NCBI RefSeq assembly: GCF_000286955.2 | Contig: NZ_AJYK02000024.1 | Span: 1-64,000, forward strand | Direction: 5' to 3' | From: Vibrio rumoiensis 1S-45 | Lineage (GTDB): Bacteria; Pseudomonadota; Gammaproteobacteria; Enterobacterales; Vibrionaceae | DNA: 64,000 nt | Shown: positions 38,987-48,764 of the stretch, piece after piece | How positions within the stretch are numbered: the stretch's first letter is position 1 | Layout of the letters: the number at the start of each line of letters is the position of its first letter | Program-made: the position numbers and the translations under genes | Notes under the pieces: model-generated | What the model was told of the DNA's origin: nothing | Database searches by the model: none | Seen by the model: only the letters and a program-made list of their open reading frames with translations

Positions 38987-39694
38987 TTATCGATATGATT
39001 TAGGAGACTGGCCAAAAAACTGGCTAAAACGACGAGTAAATGCAGATGGGTTGGAAAAACCGACTTTTTCTCCGATCAATTGCACAGGAAGATCGGTATG
39101 CGTTAATAGCGCTTTGGCTTTTTCCATTCGAAGCTGTAACACAAACTGTTGACTAGTTTGGCCTAAATTAGACTTAAATACGGTTTTAAATTGTGTCGGG
39201 CTTAAAAAAGACAACTTTGCTAGTCGTTCAACCGACCAGTTTTGACTAATATCTTGCTGTATTTCACTGACGACACTCACAATACGAGGATCGATTCTAA
39301 GCTGCGGTCCTTGCTGCTCTAACAGTTGCAATAGCATGCAACACATCACATTCTCTAATTGAGCATCGGTTTTGCTCATTAACTGCAACCCGCAAAACTG
39401 CACATAAGCGAGAATCGCTGGAGATAATAAAAACTTTGGAGTTAGACTACGGCACAAACTCGAAGGTAGTTGACTGAGATCTACCACTAAAAAACGTGCA
39501 GCTTCATTGGCAGAAAAAGCATGATTCAAACCAGCGTGAATAACGATGGCATCGCCAACACTGACTTTGCCATCAAACTCTCCGACTTGCATTTCAATCA
39601 CGCCTTGCAATGGCAGTACAATTTGGTGATAGTCATGCTTATGTTGGCGCGATTGACTGATGTAAGAACGAATGGATAACCGATCTCTAATCAT
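38987..39694 (-). CDS. AraC-family transcriptional regulator with cupin sensor
   Basis: The 235-residue protein has an N-terminal cupin-type domain (about 5-90, with KHDYHQIVLPLQGVIEMQVG and VIHAGLNHAFSANE) and a C-terminal double helix-turn-helix (about 140-235: WSVERLAKLSFLSPTQFKTV and IGEKVGFSNPSAFTRRFSQF). It lies directly upstream of two exporter genes on the same strand, so it may regulate them. No operator was identified. Confidence 0.85.
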   Translation of the reverse strand: MIRDRLSIRSYISQSRQHKHDYHQIVLPLQGVIEMQVGEFDGKVSVGDAIVIHAGLNHAFSANEAARFLVVDLSQLPSSLCRSLTPKFLLSPAILAYVQFCGLQLMSKTDAQLENVMCCMLLQLLEQQGPQLRIDPRIVSVVSEIQQDISQNWSVERLAKLSFLSPTQFKTVFKSNLGQTSQQFVLQLRMEKAKALLTHTDLPVQLIGEKVGFSNPSAFTRRFSQFFGQSPKSYR

Positions 39695-39709
39695 AATTGT
39701 TCATATTGA

Positions 39710-40054
39710 TTACTTTTTCAGTAAATCTTTCAAGTTAGCAAAAGGATTATGCGTAGCAGCAACATGGTCGTCTTGCCCAGGGGTGATTTCAGCGCCATAG
39801 CGATCATGATCGGTGTATTTTGAATGTTCGTGATCGTGACAATAAAGACACAGTAATTCCCAATTACTACCATCTTCTGGATTATTCGTATGATCATGAT
39901 CTTTATGATGCACGGTTAATTCACGTAGATTTGAATAGACAAATTCACGTGCGCAGTTACCACATATCCAAGGGTAAATTTTTAATGCTTTTTCACGATA
40001 CCCACTTTCTTTACGTGCATAACCTGCACTGGTTCCATAAAAATCTGATGACAT
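39710..40054 (-). CDS. yajD: YajD-type HNH nuclease
   Basis: The 114-residue protein has an HNH domain with two zinc CxxC pairs: CGNCAREFVYS and LLCLYCHDHEHSKY, with HHKDHDHTNNPEDGSN between them carrying the HNH residues. Length and layout match the YajD family of small HNH proteins, whose cellular role is uncertain. The start ATG 40054 has GGAAAA upstream. The gap to the GGDEF gene (40055-40459) contains a parS2 site and no gene. Confidence 0.85.
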   Translation of the reverse strand: MSSDFYGTSAGYARKESGYREKALKIYPWICGNCAREFVYSNLRELTVHHKDHDHTNNPEDGSNWELLCLYCHDHEHSKYTDHDRYGAEITPGQDDHVAATHNPFANLKDLLKK

Positions 40055-40321
40055 GCTATTTTCCTAATAAATAAATATTGGACCATAATAAAAGGTAGGC
40101 ACATTAAAAACCATATTTGTTTCAAAATGAACCGATAAGTTCAAGTACAGAATGCCAAACTCTCATCCAATTTTTTAGACAAAAATATGTGTGCAGGAGT
40201 GTAGCCACCTTTCAAGCTACTAAGCTAAGAGTAACGATACATTAATCAGAAATGGATACCTTGATACCGCTGATATAACTATCCGTGATGAGTTCAAGTA
40301 TTTATCATACTCAACCTCATG

Positions 40322-40336
40322 ATTTACACTGTAAAC
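40322..40336. promoter_or_regulatory. parS2 site (leftmost)
   Basis: ATTTACACTGTAAAC fits NTTTACANTGTAAAN exactly. It lies in the 405-bp gap between yajD and a GGDEF gene, about 13 kb from parB2. Nothing else is evident in that gap. Confidence 0.85.
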
Positions 40337-40459
40337 TTAGATTTCAATGTTAATTTTTCATCAAATTTGCCTTTTTAGTATGCGTATGCGGAAAAATCAG
40401 GCGTATTATGCTCTAAGAGCAACGACTTCACTTAACTCATGCAATATTTGGGAATAGCA

Positions 40460-41944
40460 ATGAACTCAAAAATTAATATGCCATTCATTTCCCCTGTTAC
40501 CCTAAATATTATTATTATCTGTATCTTACTTTCGGCTAGCTCGTTTAACATTTGGAATCAGTCAAAAGTTGATGTTCAACAATTAATTTCCACAGTAAAA
40601 GAATCAGTCAATTTACTGGGCTCTCGAACCATTGAGAACAAAAATATCTTACAAGATATGCTCAATAATCCGCCAAAAACCTTTAACGATACTGAAGTTC
40701 CTATTCATTATTACCCTGAGCGCGACGAATACGGTTTTAACAATACTATCCATAAAGACATTTTATTAAATGGTACGCTTCTTGGTATGGGCAAGCCGCC
40801 ACAATCATTATTAGAAAAAAACTACTTATTTCCATATTTAGACAGAGCTTGGAGCCGAAGTTCTCCGTTACTGCTCAGTACCGATCAATTTTATACAAGC
40901 TATGAATATCATTTCATATATGCGATGAAAAACCGCACCCAAGGAAGAACCAGCTCGCAAAGCTTAGATGTGATTAAACCAAGTCGATATTTTTCAAAAG
41001 CCGGTTCGCCAGATATTGCAAAGAAACAATTACAAACAAAGGGTTTTTACATCACCGACTTTTATGGAGATGCCATTGATAGCGCAAAAGTAATGTCTAT
41101 CGTATCGCCGGTGTATCATAATGGATCACATGTCGGAGATATGGGAATTGATATCCCTAAAAATTATTTCTTAGCCTTAAATAATTTGCCCCCGCTTATT
41201 CAAAAGTACGCCAATGTCAGCATTCACTTTAATCAAGACTCTGATCCTCTTTACTTTACTCACAAAGAGCAAGCAAGTAGCGCTGTTTTATTTCGAAAAA
41301 AATTTCATGTGAGTAATCTGGCAACCATTTATTTATCCATTCCACCTGCCTTCATCTTACATAGCTTATGGGATAAATTACCGGTTATTGCTCTATTATT
41401 ATTCTTGTTTAACCTGTTGTATTTCAATATCGCAAAAAGTAAAAAAGAAAAATATATCCTACACACGCAAACCATTACGGATGATTTAACCGGCATATTT
41501 AACCGAAGAATCATTGATCAAGTGTTATCTGAAATAGAATATTCCGAAAATAATAAAAACGCATTCACTTTGGTGGTGTTGGATGCGGATAAATTTAAAG
41601 ATATTAATGATTATCATGGGCATCTCATTGGAGATGAAGCCCTCAAGCACATTGCCGATACCTTAAAGGACAATACCCGCAAGAATGACCTTTGCATACG
41701 AATGGGAGGCGATGAGTTTTGTGTCGTTTTATTTAATACCCCACAAGTAGATGCGGAAAAAGTCGCCCATAGCTTAAAAGATAAAATCGACAACACACCG
41801 ATTAATCAAGATGGCATTATGGTAAAAATTTCTTATGGTATTAGCCAGCAACAAGGAAATGAGAGTTTTGATGAAACTTATAAGCGCGCAGATATGGCGC
41901 TTTATAAAAATAAAAAAGAGAATAATAGCGAGGACAACACCTAA
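40460..41944 (+). CDS. membrane-anchored diguanylate cyclase with extracytoplasmic sensor
   Basis: ATG 40460 follows GGGAA and gives 494 residues; an ATG 21 bp upstream lacks a site. A transmembrane helix at about 10-30 and another at about 305-325 flank a periplasmic sensor domain of the Cache type (about 35-295). The GGDEF domain (about 335-490) has NLTG-like DDLTGIFNRR, DADKFKDIND, an RxxD inhibitory site (RKND) and GGDEF at 416-420, all intact. It should make c-di-GMP in response to a periplasmic ligand. It is convergent with the qnr gene. Confidence 0.88.
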   Translation: MNSKINMPFISPVTLNIIIICILLSASSFNIWNQSKVDVQQLISTVKESVNLLGSRTIENKNILQDMLNNPPKTFNDTEVPIHYYPERDEYGFNNTIHKDILLNGTLLGMGKPPQSLLEKNYLFPYLDRAWSRSSPLLLSTDQFYTSYEYHFIYAMKNRTQGRTSSQSLDVIKPSRYFSKAGSPDIAKKQLQTKGFYITDFYGDAIDSAKVMSIVSPVYHNGSHVGDMGIDIPKNYFLALNNLPPLIQKYANVSIHFNQDSDPLYFTHKEQASSAVLFRKKFHVSNLATIYLSIPPAFILHSLWDKLPVIALLLFLFNLLYFNIAKSKKEKYILHTQTITDDLTGIFNRRIIDQVLSEIEYSENNKNAFTLVVLDADKFKDINDYHGHLIGDEALKHIADTLKDNTRKNDLCIRMGGDEFCVVLFNTPQVDAEKVAHSLKDKIDNTPINQDGIMVKISYGISQQQGNESFDETYKRADMALYKNKKENNSEDNT

Positions 41945-41951
41945 ACCTTGA

Positions 41952-42614
41952 TTAATCTGGGACGGTAATGATGCCAAGGTTCTCTAGTAATTGTTCTTGT
42001 TGCCATTGACAAATCATGACACCTTTTAAGCTCACAGCCCGGATATCTAAACCATTTAACTCTACATGCGACAAGTTGCATTGCTGAAATCGAGCTTGCT
42101 GCCAGTGTTCTTCTGAAAATTCACCTCGGCTGAGATCAGAGCCTTCAAAAGTAACACCTTGCAAGTTTGCCCCTCGCCAGCGGTTTTCAAACAAATCACA
42201 TTTTTCTAATTTTTGATTTTCTAAATTAGCATAAGACAAGTCGCAGTTGGTGATGAAAGCAGAGCAAAAATAAGTATTATGTGTAATGAAATTGGCAAAC
42301 TGAGTACGAATGAAGCTCGCTCCTTTCAAGTGACAATGGCGCATTTCCATTCCAAAAGCAGTGGCTCCATCAAAATTAGCCATACTCAAATTACAGCCTT
42401 GAAAGCTGGCATCTTTCAACTTGGCATAACCAAAGTTACACCCCATCACATCTCCACTTTCAATAAAAACACAGTCGATAAATTTTGTATCTGTTAAATC
42501 ACTTCGAGAAAAATCACATTGATAAAAATGGCAATTTTGAAAAACTTCCCCACTGAGATCTTGGTTAGAAAAATCATGACCGACATACTTATGTCTTGAG
42601 TTTTGGTTACTCAT
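41952..42614 (-). CDS. qnr: Qnr-family pentapeptide repeat protein
   Basis: The 220-residue protein is built of A(D/N)LxF pentapeptide repeats, which form a right-handed quadrilateral beta-helix that mimics DNA. Family-specific segments agree with Qnr proteins: YFCSAFITNCDLSYANLE, LEKCDLFENRWRGANLQG, SDLSRGEFSEEHW and a C-terminal WQQEQLLENLGIITVPD. Qnr proteins shield DNA gyrase and topoisomerase IV from quinolones; chromosomal copies are common in Vibrionaceae and are the source of plasmid qnr genes. It lies downstream of a cold-shock gene with a terminator between them and very little room for its own promoter. No LexA box was seen. Confidence 0.92.
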   Translation of the reverse strand: MSNQNSRHKYVGHDFSNQDLSGEVFQNCHFYQCDFSRSDLTDTKFIDCVFIESGDVMGCNFGYAKLKDASFQGCNLSMANFDGATAFGMEMRHCHLKGASFIRTQFANFITHNTYFCSAFITNCDLSYANLENQKLEKCDLFENRWRGANLQGVTFEGSDLSRGEFSEEHWQQARFQQCNLSHVELNGLDIRAVSLKGVMICQWQQEQLLENLGIITVPD

Positions 42615-42642
42615 ATTTCACTCTTAAACAAATTTTTGGCAC

Positions 42643-42674
42643 AAAAAAGCCGCAACAGGTGCGGCTTTTTTTAA
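42643..42674. terminator. bidirectional terminator between csp and qnr
   Basis: AAGCCGC (42647-42653) pairs with GCGGCTT (42661-42667), with A and T runs on both sides. It ends the cold-shock transcript only 29 bp before the qnr start. Confidence 0.9.
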
Positions 42675-42692
42675 TTCTTTATAAGTACTTAA

Positions 42693-42902
42693 TTATAGTA
42701 CTTCAACGTTTGCAGCTTGAGGGCCTTTTTGACCTTGCTCAACTTCAAACGCAACTTTTTGGCCTTCAGCTAGAGTGCGGAAACCTTCACCAGTGATAGC
42801 ACGGAAGTGAACGAATACGTCTGCACCGCCATTCTCTTGAGTGATGAAACCGAAACCTTTCTCTTCGTTAAACCACTTAACTGTACCAGTTGTCTTAGAC
42901 AT
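42693..42902 (-). CDS. cold-shock-family RNA chaperone (CspA type)
   Basis: The 69-residue protein is a single OB-fold cold-shock domain with RNP1 GFGFITQE and RNP2 DVFVHFRAI motifs; the start [11 protein letters not shown] is canonical. It binds single-stranded RNA and DNA and melts structured mRNA. The long gene-free upstream region (42903-43230) is consistent with the extended 5' leader of cold-inducible csp mRNAs, although no E. coli-type cold box was recognised. Qnr follows it on the same strand. Confidence 0.95.
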   Translation of the reverse strand: MSKTTGTVKWFNEEKGFGFITQENGGADVFVHFRAITGEGFRTLAEGQKVAFEVEQGQKGPQAANVEVL

Positions 42903-43230
42903 GGGTAAATCCTATAAATATTTTCTACTAATCAATTACGCTTGTTGCGTGTTATAGCCGGAATAGAGTTACTTAAGTGAGGATACTTCTAAAGGAAACA
43001 CTTCATGACACTTAACTGGTATAGCAGGTGTTGCGAAGACTTCTAAAGCAAATTTCAAATAAATAGGTCCATCTCAGGCCTGATTTAAAGATACTCGGGT
43101 TTTTCGCGGTTGTATAGGGATATTTTAAAAAACTTGATCTAAGTTGTTTAATTTATTTTCATAGGTTCAAACACTTTATCTAACTCTTTATTTTCAATAA
43201 TAAAGTTCGAATTAGACGCCTATACGTAAA
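42903..43230 (-). other. gene-free region, probable csp promoter and long leader
   Basis: No ORF with coding character is present between the csp start and the putP terminator. The csp side is A/T-rich with TAGGA as ribosome-binding site. It is the expected place for a structured cold-shock leader, which is inference. Confidence 0.45.
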
Positions 43231-43260
43231 GGCCTCCACAAATGTGTGGAGGCCTTATTT
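43231..43260. terminator. hairpin at the putP end
   Basis: The stem GGCCTCCACA/TGTGTGGAGGCC (43231-43240 with 43243-43254) is very stable. The T tract is better on the plus strand (CTTATTT), but it is the first hairpin met after putP on the minus strand. Confidence 0.75.
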
Positions 43261-43284
43261 CAGCTTATATTTACATCAAATTAA

Positions 43285-44778
43285 TTAATCTAATTCAACT
43301 AATTGACGTTTGTATTTTTGGTGTTGTTTCGACAATTCATCACTCGCTCCACCAGTAAGCATACTTACCGCGACGATAGAAATGGTAGATAGAATGACCC
43401 CAGGTACAATTTCATAAATATCAAAAATACCACCGGTTAACTGCTTCCAAATCACAATAGTGATACCACCAACCAAAATACCGGCTAATGCACCATTACG
43501 GTTCATATTAGACCAATACAAGCTTAAGACGATTGCAGGACCAAACGCGGCACCAAAGCCAGCCCATGCGTATGATACTAGCCCTAATACTGAGCTTTCT
43601 GGATTCATCGCCAGCATTAAGGCCAGCATAGAAACACCCACGACCGCAATACGCCCAACAACAACCACTTGCTCCGGTGTTGCATCTTGCTTAAACACTT
43701 GCTTATAAAAGTCTTCTGCTAAAGCTGATGAAGAAACCAATAACTGAGAATCCGCAGTACTCATGATCGCCGCTAAAATAGCCGCCAGCAAAATACCAGC
43801 CATCACTGGGTGGAAAACCGCATTCACTAAAATCATGAAAATTTTCTCGCCATCAGTCACTTCAAGTGTTGGATGACCTGTGACGTAGATCAAACCGACT
43901 AAACCAACAAGAATGGCACCAGCCATTGATAAAGCCGTCCAAATCACTGCAATACGACGAGCAGCAGTCAAATCTTTATTGCTACGGGTTGCTTTAAAAC
44001 GCGCCAAAATATGTGGTTGACCAAAATAACCTAAACCCCATGCCACTAACGAAATGATCGCAATAGCCGTCATAGGCTCACCTTTGGCATTGGTCCACAT
44101 ATTCATTAGTTCAGGATTAATATTAGTAATGTCGATATCCACTTGCGCAAAACCACCATTCATTGCAGCAATTGGCACAATAAGTAGCGCAGCTGACATC
44201 AACAAACCTTGCACTAAATCGGTCCATGCGACGGCAAGGAAGCCACCAAATATGGTATATGAAATAACGCAAACTGTTCCTATCACTACCGCAATTTTGT
44301 AATCAAGCCCGAATACAGTTTCAAATAATTTACCACCGGCAACCAAACCAGAACTGGTATAAAACAAGAAGAATAACAAAATGAAGAATGCTGAAATGGT
44401 CTGAATCAACTTAGATTTATCAAGAAATCGTTTTGCTAAGAAATCAGGAATAGTAATGGCATCGGTTGTAATACTGTATGTACGTAAACGTTTAGCACTC
44501 ACTAGCCAGTTCAGCCAAGTACCGACTAAAAGACCGCCACAAATCCATGTTGCCTCTAAGCCCGCAGCGTAGGCATAACCTGGAACCCCAAGTAATAACC
44601 ACCCACTCATATCAGAAGCCCCTGCCGATAAAGCAGCCGGCCATGGACCAAGTGTACGCCCCCCTAGAAAATAATCGGTAGAACTGGAAGGGCGTTTGTA
44701 TGCGTAGTAGCCAATAGCAAGCATCAATACTAGGTACGCAATAAATGTGCTGGTAATAGCAAAGCTATTCTCAATCAT
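43285..44778 (-). CDS. putP: sodium/proline symporter PutP
   Basis: The 497-residue SSS-family transporter with 13 predicted helices begins IENSFAITSTFIAYLVLMLA, and the YYAYKRPSSSTDYFLGGRTL and SAGASDMSGWLLLGVPGYAY segments carry the sodium and proline sites (D/S residues of helix 2). It imports proline with Na+. It sits downstream of putA and the ALDH-like gene, all on the minus strand, and with them forms the Vibrio put cluster. Confidence 0.95.
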   Translation of the reverse strand: MIENSFAITSTFIAYLVLMLAIGYYAYKRPSSSTDYFLGGRTLGPWPAALSAGASDMSGWLLLGVPGYAYAAGLEATWICGGLLVGTWLNWLVSAKRLRTYSITTDAITIPDFLAKRFLDKSKLIQTISAFFILLFFLFYTSSGLVAGGKLFETVFGLDYKIAVVIGTVCVISYTIFGGFLAVAWTDLVQGLLMSAALLIVPIAAMNGGFAQVDIDITNINPELMNMWTNAKGEPMTAIAIISLVAWGLGYFGQPHILARFKATRSNKDLTAARRIAVIWTALSMAGAILVGLVGLIYVTGHPTLEVTDGEKIFMILVNAVFHPVMAGILLAAILAAIMSTADSQLLVSSSALAEDFYKQVFKQDATPEQVVVVGRIAVVGVSMLALMLAMNPESSVLGLVSYAWAGFGAAFGPAIVLSLYWSNMNRNGALAGILVGGITIVIWKQLTGGIFDIYEIVPGVILSTISIVAVSMLTGGASDELSKQHQKYKRQLVELD

Positions 44779-44799
44779 AATAAGCCCTTTTTAATTATG

Positions 44800-44819
44800 A
44801 CCCTCCTATCCCGGAGGGT
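44800..44819. terminator. hairpin between the ALDH-like gene and putP
   Basis: ACCCTCC (44800-44806) pairs with GGAGGGT (44813-44819). The T tract lies on the plus side, so on the minus strand it is more likely an mRNA-processing hairpin than a stop. Confidence 0.5.
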
Positions 44820-44880
44820 TATTTTTGTTTCATTTGGTGTTAATTCTAAGTGTAGACATTCTGACTACGCCATCAAACAC

Positions 44881-45594
44881 TTAGTGCTGATTACCTAATT
44901 CAAGTAACGTGGCATTGCCACCTACTGCGGTAATATTTATGGTACGAGTGCGTTCGGTGATAAACCTAAGTACCAAAGATGGGTCATGCGCTAAAGTAAG
45001 ACCATACCCATCTAATGTTGAATCAAACGTTTCCGCCACAAAAGGCACAATGACGCCTTCCGTTTCCGCGAGTAAACGGTTAATTAACATTTGAGTTGTG
45101 TTGCTACCAACTAAAGCAGCAACACGAATATCGGATTTAATAACAGCCTGATAAGAATCATAAGCCACGATTTGCACTAAATGAGCAGGCAGAACCGTCG
45201 ATATTGCCGATTCGATCACTCGACTTAAATCCAAGTCATCACAGCAAATCACCACACTATTACCTGCAATTAAGGCTGTCGTTAGCATGGCAAATACCGC
45301 TGTCCAAGGTGAGCCATTCTCTATGATCAATACGCAAACACCCCGGCCTGCGCAATACAACTCATTGGTTTCACCAGTAGGCCCCGGCATCAACCTTGGT
45401 TGTGCTAAGTAATCATCGGCTTGAAGTAAATGATACTTGATTACCGAACTTAATTCAGGTTGTTCCTGACTCAAATTGCGCCAAACGGATAGTAAACACT
45501 CACTTTTAAATGTGTATTCGGTTAAATTCCACTGCTCCCATGCCGTCATTGCATCAAAAACCGTCACTTCAGAAAAACGTGTAATAGGTTGCAT
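44881..45594 (-). CDS. ALDH-superfamily domain protein of the put operon
   Basis: This is a 237-residue protein starting behind a perfect GGAGG site that overlaps the end of putA (11-bp gap). Residues 85-230 (GRGVCVLIIENGSPWTAVFA, TTALIAGNSVVICCDDLDLS, VAETFDSTLDGYGL) look like an aldehyde-dehydrogenase Rossmann half without the catalytic Cys-Glu pair, so it should not be a free dehydrogenase. Long PutA proteins of other bacteria carry a C-terminal ALDH-superfamily domain of this type that shields the substrate tunnel; here it may act in trans on the shorter PutA. This role is inferred. It is often mislabelled as P5C dehydrogenase. Confidence 0.75.
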   Translation of the reverse strand: MQPITRFSEVTVFDAMTAWEQWNLTEYTFKSECLLSVWRNLSQEQPELSSVIKYHLLQADDYLAQPRLMPGPTGETNELYCAGRGVCVLIIENGSPWTAVFAMLTTALIAGNSVVICCDDLDLSRVIESAISTVLPAHLVQIVAYDSYQAVIKSDIRVAALVGSNTTQMLINRLLAETEGVIVPFVAETFDSTLDGYGLTLAHDPSLVLRFITERTRTINITAVGGNATLLELGNQH

Positions 45595-45605
45595 ACAATA
45601 CCCTC

Positions 45606-48600
45606 CTAGGCTGTTGGCTGCGCTGCATGAGTAGCAGAAAGATTCACTTGAGAAAAACGATAGAGGTAATGTGGTCCACCTGCCTTTGGCCCGGTACCCG
45701 ATAACCCTTGCCCACCAAATGGTTGAACACCAACCACAGCGCCTACTTGGTCACGGTTAATGTAACAATTACCAACCCGGGCTTGTTTCTCAATCCAACG
45801 ATAAGTCGTTTCGTTACGGCTATGGATTCCCATCGTTAATCCAAAGCCTGTTTTATTGATGTCTTGAACGACTTTCGCTAACTCATTCGCTTTAAAACGG
45901 ATAACGTGCAAAATAGGTCCAAACTTCTCTTCCTTCAACACACTGATATCATTAATTTCTATCGCTGTTGGTGGAACAAAGTCCCCAGCCTGACACTCAG
46001 CCTCTAAAGACAATTGATTAATGATTTTCTGCGATTTTTTCATCTCATCAATATGCGCCAGTAATTTTTCTTTTGCCGCTAAATCAATGACAGGGCCAAC
46101 ATCCGTTCGATGCAAATAAGGCAATCCAACTGAAAGCTCATTCATGCCGCCTTTGATTAATTCAATAATACGCTCAGCAATATCTTCTTGAACATACAGC
46201 ACTCGAAGTGCAGAGCAACGCTGTCCCGCCGAAGCAAAAGCTGAGCGCAATACATCACGTACAACTTGTTCAGGCAACGCGGTACTATCAACAATCATGG
46301 CATTTTGACCACCCGTTTCGGCAATAAATGGTACCGGCTCGGCATCGCGTAGCGCCAATGTATGATTAATGCGTTGTGCAGTTGGTGTTGATCCTGTAAA
46401 GGCGACCCCCGCGATCGCAGGATGCGAGGTTAATGCTTGACCAATTAACGCACCATTACCTGTAAGTAATTGAATTGCGCCACTAGGAAAACCAGCCTCT
46501 AGCATGAGCTCTACAGCGCGAGCAGCAATAAGACTGGTTTGCTCAGCCGGTTTCGCAATCACAGTGTTACCACTGACAAGAGCGGCGGTAATTTGACCTA
46601 AGAATATCGCTAATGGGAAATTCCAAGGGCTGATGCACACAAACACCCCTCTCCCCTCTCGGCTAATCAACCGCTCAACACCATCAAACCCTAGCATTGA
46701 TTTCACATCAAAAACTGAATCTTGCTTAGCGTAGAATCGACAAAAATCGACGGCTTCTCTCACTTCATCAATACTATCGTGAATCGTTTTACCCGCCTCT
46801 TTATGACAAAGCGCGACCAATTCCGCCAAATGATCTTCGAGAAGATCCGCCAAACGGTCTAATTTGCTGGCTCGAGCACTAAATTCAGCCCTGTTCCATT
46901 CATGGAAGCATGCTTGAGCCACCTCAATTGCCTCGGAAACATGATCAAGGGTTGAAAACACCACAGATCCAACTTGGATCTTCCTATCATAAGGGGCAGA
47001 GACGCGTTCGATGTGTGCATTACTCACAGAATCAGCCTTGATCATGCTTTCGTAAGAACGTTGACCATTAATAATTGGACCGGCTTGCCATGTTTTCGTA
47101 AGCCATTGATTCACTTTCTCTTCAAAAGGTTGATTTTCACTCTGAATATCCACATTGACCCCATAAGCATTCTTTCTTTCAGGAAATACTTGTGGAGGCA
47201 GTGGAATAGCGGTGTTATTGAAATGCGCTTGTGCCAATAACGTATCAACAGGGTGCTGATTTAAGGTTTCAATCGGACAACGTGCATCAACTAAGCGATG
47301 AACAAACGAACTGTTCGCACCATTTTCCAATAAACGACGCACGAGATAAGGTAATAAATCTTTATGGCTACCAACAGGTGCATAAATACGAACGGATTGA
47401 CCAAACTTCACCATTGCATGTTCATACAATGAATCTCCCATGCCATGTAAACGTTGGAATTCATAATCCGTATGAGAAGCCATATTCGCAATAGAGGTCA
47501 CCGTATGGGCGTTGTGGCTAGCAAATTGAGGGAATATATTGCCATGGACTTGATCGCTTAATAAAAAACGTGCACAAGCTAAATAAGCAACATCGGTAGA
47601 TTCTTTGCGAGTATAAACTGGGTAATTCGAGTAACCCGCTTGCTGTGACCATTTAATTTCACTGTCCCAATACGCCCCTTTCACTAAACGTAGAGGAATA
47701 AGATCGCCTTGTTCTTTCGCTAGCGCATTTAGCCAAACCAAAACTGGCAACGCTCGTTTTGAATAGGCTTGGATCACTAAACCAAACTTGCCCCACCCTT
47801 TTACCGCTTCACTGCGATACAGCTTTTCAAATAGTTCTAACGACAGTTCTAACCGATCCGCTTCTTCTGCATCTATCGTTAACGCCACACCAACTTGTCT
47901 CGCTTGAGTGATAAGTTTCTCAACAGAAGCATATAGCTGTGTAAGGACTCGTTCTTTATTGGCGACTTCATATCGTGGATGCAAAGCTGAAAGCTTAATT
48001 GAGACCGATGGCGCCGGGCTAATAGAATGGTCAAAGTGATCATTCCCCACCGCAGTGATCGCCATTAAGTAATCATCAAAATACTTTTGCGCATCCTTAG
48101 TGGTTAATGCAGCTTCACCGAGCATGTCATAAGAATAGGTATAGCCTTTCTCGCGCATGCTTTTGCCATTCTTCTGAGCTTCTTTGATGCTTCGACCTAG
48201 CACAAATTGATGCCCCATTATTTTCATGGCTTGATGCATCGCCTTACGTATCACAGGCTCAGACATCTTATTAACTAAACGATTTAACCCTTGAGTTGGG
48301 CTTTGCGCTTGAGATTCTTTTAAGCCAACCACTTTACCGGTTAGCATTAATCCCCAAGTCGACGCATTCACAAAAACAGAATCTGAGTTCTTTAGGTGGG
48401 ATTTCCAATCCGCCACGCTTAGCTTGTCACGAATCAATGCATCTGCGGTAGCAGAATCAGGAATACGCATTAAAGCTTCCGCTAAGCACATCAGCAAAAT
48501 ACCTTCATGTGTATCAAGACTGTATTCAAGTAATAAGGCATCAATCATTTGAACCGATTTTTTATCGGCACGAATGGCTTTAATTAAATCACTGGTTTGG

Positions 48601-48764
48601 TTCTCTATTGCCTGTTTTTCATCTTGGCTTGGCGTTGCCAGCGGCAATAGTTGTTTTAACCAAACGGATTCATCCACCATATACAAAGGTGAAATTAAAG
48701 ACCAAAGCTGAGCCAAAGGCTGTTGATTAAATTCCGTACTCAACACATCTGTTGCTGTAAACAT
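45606..48764 (-). CDS. putA: bifunctional proline dehydrogenase/P5C dehydrogenase PutA
   Basis: The 1052-residue enzyme has an N-terminal arm, a FAD-binding PRODH barrel (about 180-490; YSYDMLGEAALT, SIKLSALHPRYE, RLVKGAYWDSEIK, FATHNA-like FASHNAHTV, PYLVRRLLENGANSSFV), and an ALDH domain (about 560-1030; ISPWNFPLAIFLGQITAALV, ETGGQNAMIVD, catalytic Cys in SAGQRCSALRV, GQGLSGTGPKAGGP). It converts proline to glutamate with channelled P5C. There is no ribbon-helix-helix at the N-terminus, so it is not an autogenous repressor as in E. coli; an AraC gene next to it is the probable regulator. Confidence 0.95.
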   Translation of the reverse strand: MFTATDVLSTEFNQQPLAQLWSLISPLYMVDESVWLKQLLPLATPSQDEKQAIENQTSDLIKAIRADKKSVQMIDALLLEYSLDTHEGILLMCLAEALMRIPDSATADALIRDKLSVADWKSHLKNSDSVFVNASTWGLMLTGKVVGLKESQAQSPTQGLNRLVNKMSEPVIRKAMHQAMKIMGHQFVLGRSIKEAQKNGKSMREKGYTYSYDMLGEAALTTKDAQKYFDDYLMAITAVGNDHFDHSISPAPSVSIKLSALHPRYEVANKERVLTQLYASVEKLITQARQVGVALTIDAEEADRLELSLELFEKLYRSEAVKGWGKFGLVIQAYSKRALPVLVWLNALAKEQGDLIPLRLVKGAYWDSEIKWSQQAGYSNYPVYTRKESTDVAYLACARFLLSDQVHGNIFPQFASHNAHTVTSIANMASHTDYEFQRLHGMGDSLYEHAMVKFGQSVRIYAPVGSHKDLLPYLVRRLLENGANSSFVHRLVDARCPIETLNQHPVDTLLAQAHFNNTAIPLPPQVFPERKNAYGVNVDIQSENQPFEEKVNQWLTKTWQAGPIINGQRSYESMIKADSVSNAHIERVSAPYDRKIQVGSVVFSTLDHVSEAIEVAQACFHEWNRAEFSARASKLDRLADLLEDHLAELVALCHKEAGKTIHDSIDEVREAVDFCRFYAKQDSVFDVKSMLGFDGVERLISREGRGVFVCISPWNFPLAIFLGQITAALVSGNTVIAKPAEQTSLIAARAVELMLEAGFPSGAIQLLTGNGALIGQALTSHPAIAGVAFTGSTPTAQRINHTLALRDAEPVPFIAETGGQNAMIVDSTALPEQVVRDVLRSAFASAGQRCSALRVLYVQEDIAERIIELIKGGMNELSVGLPYLHRTDVGPVIDLAAKEKLLAHIDEMKKSQKIINQLSLEAECQAGDFVPPTAIEINDISVLKEEKFGPILHVIRFKANELAKVVQDINKTGFGLTMGIHSRNETTYRWIEKQARVGNCYINRDQVGAVVGVQPFGGQGLSGTGPKAGGPHYLYRFSQVNLSATHAAQPTA

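Noticed and set aside
42615..42692. LexA box in front of qnr
   Set aside because: No CTGT-N8-ACAG pattern is present; the space is mostly terminator.
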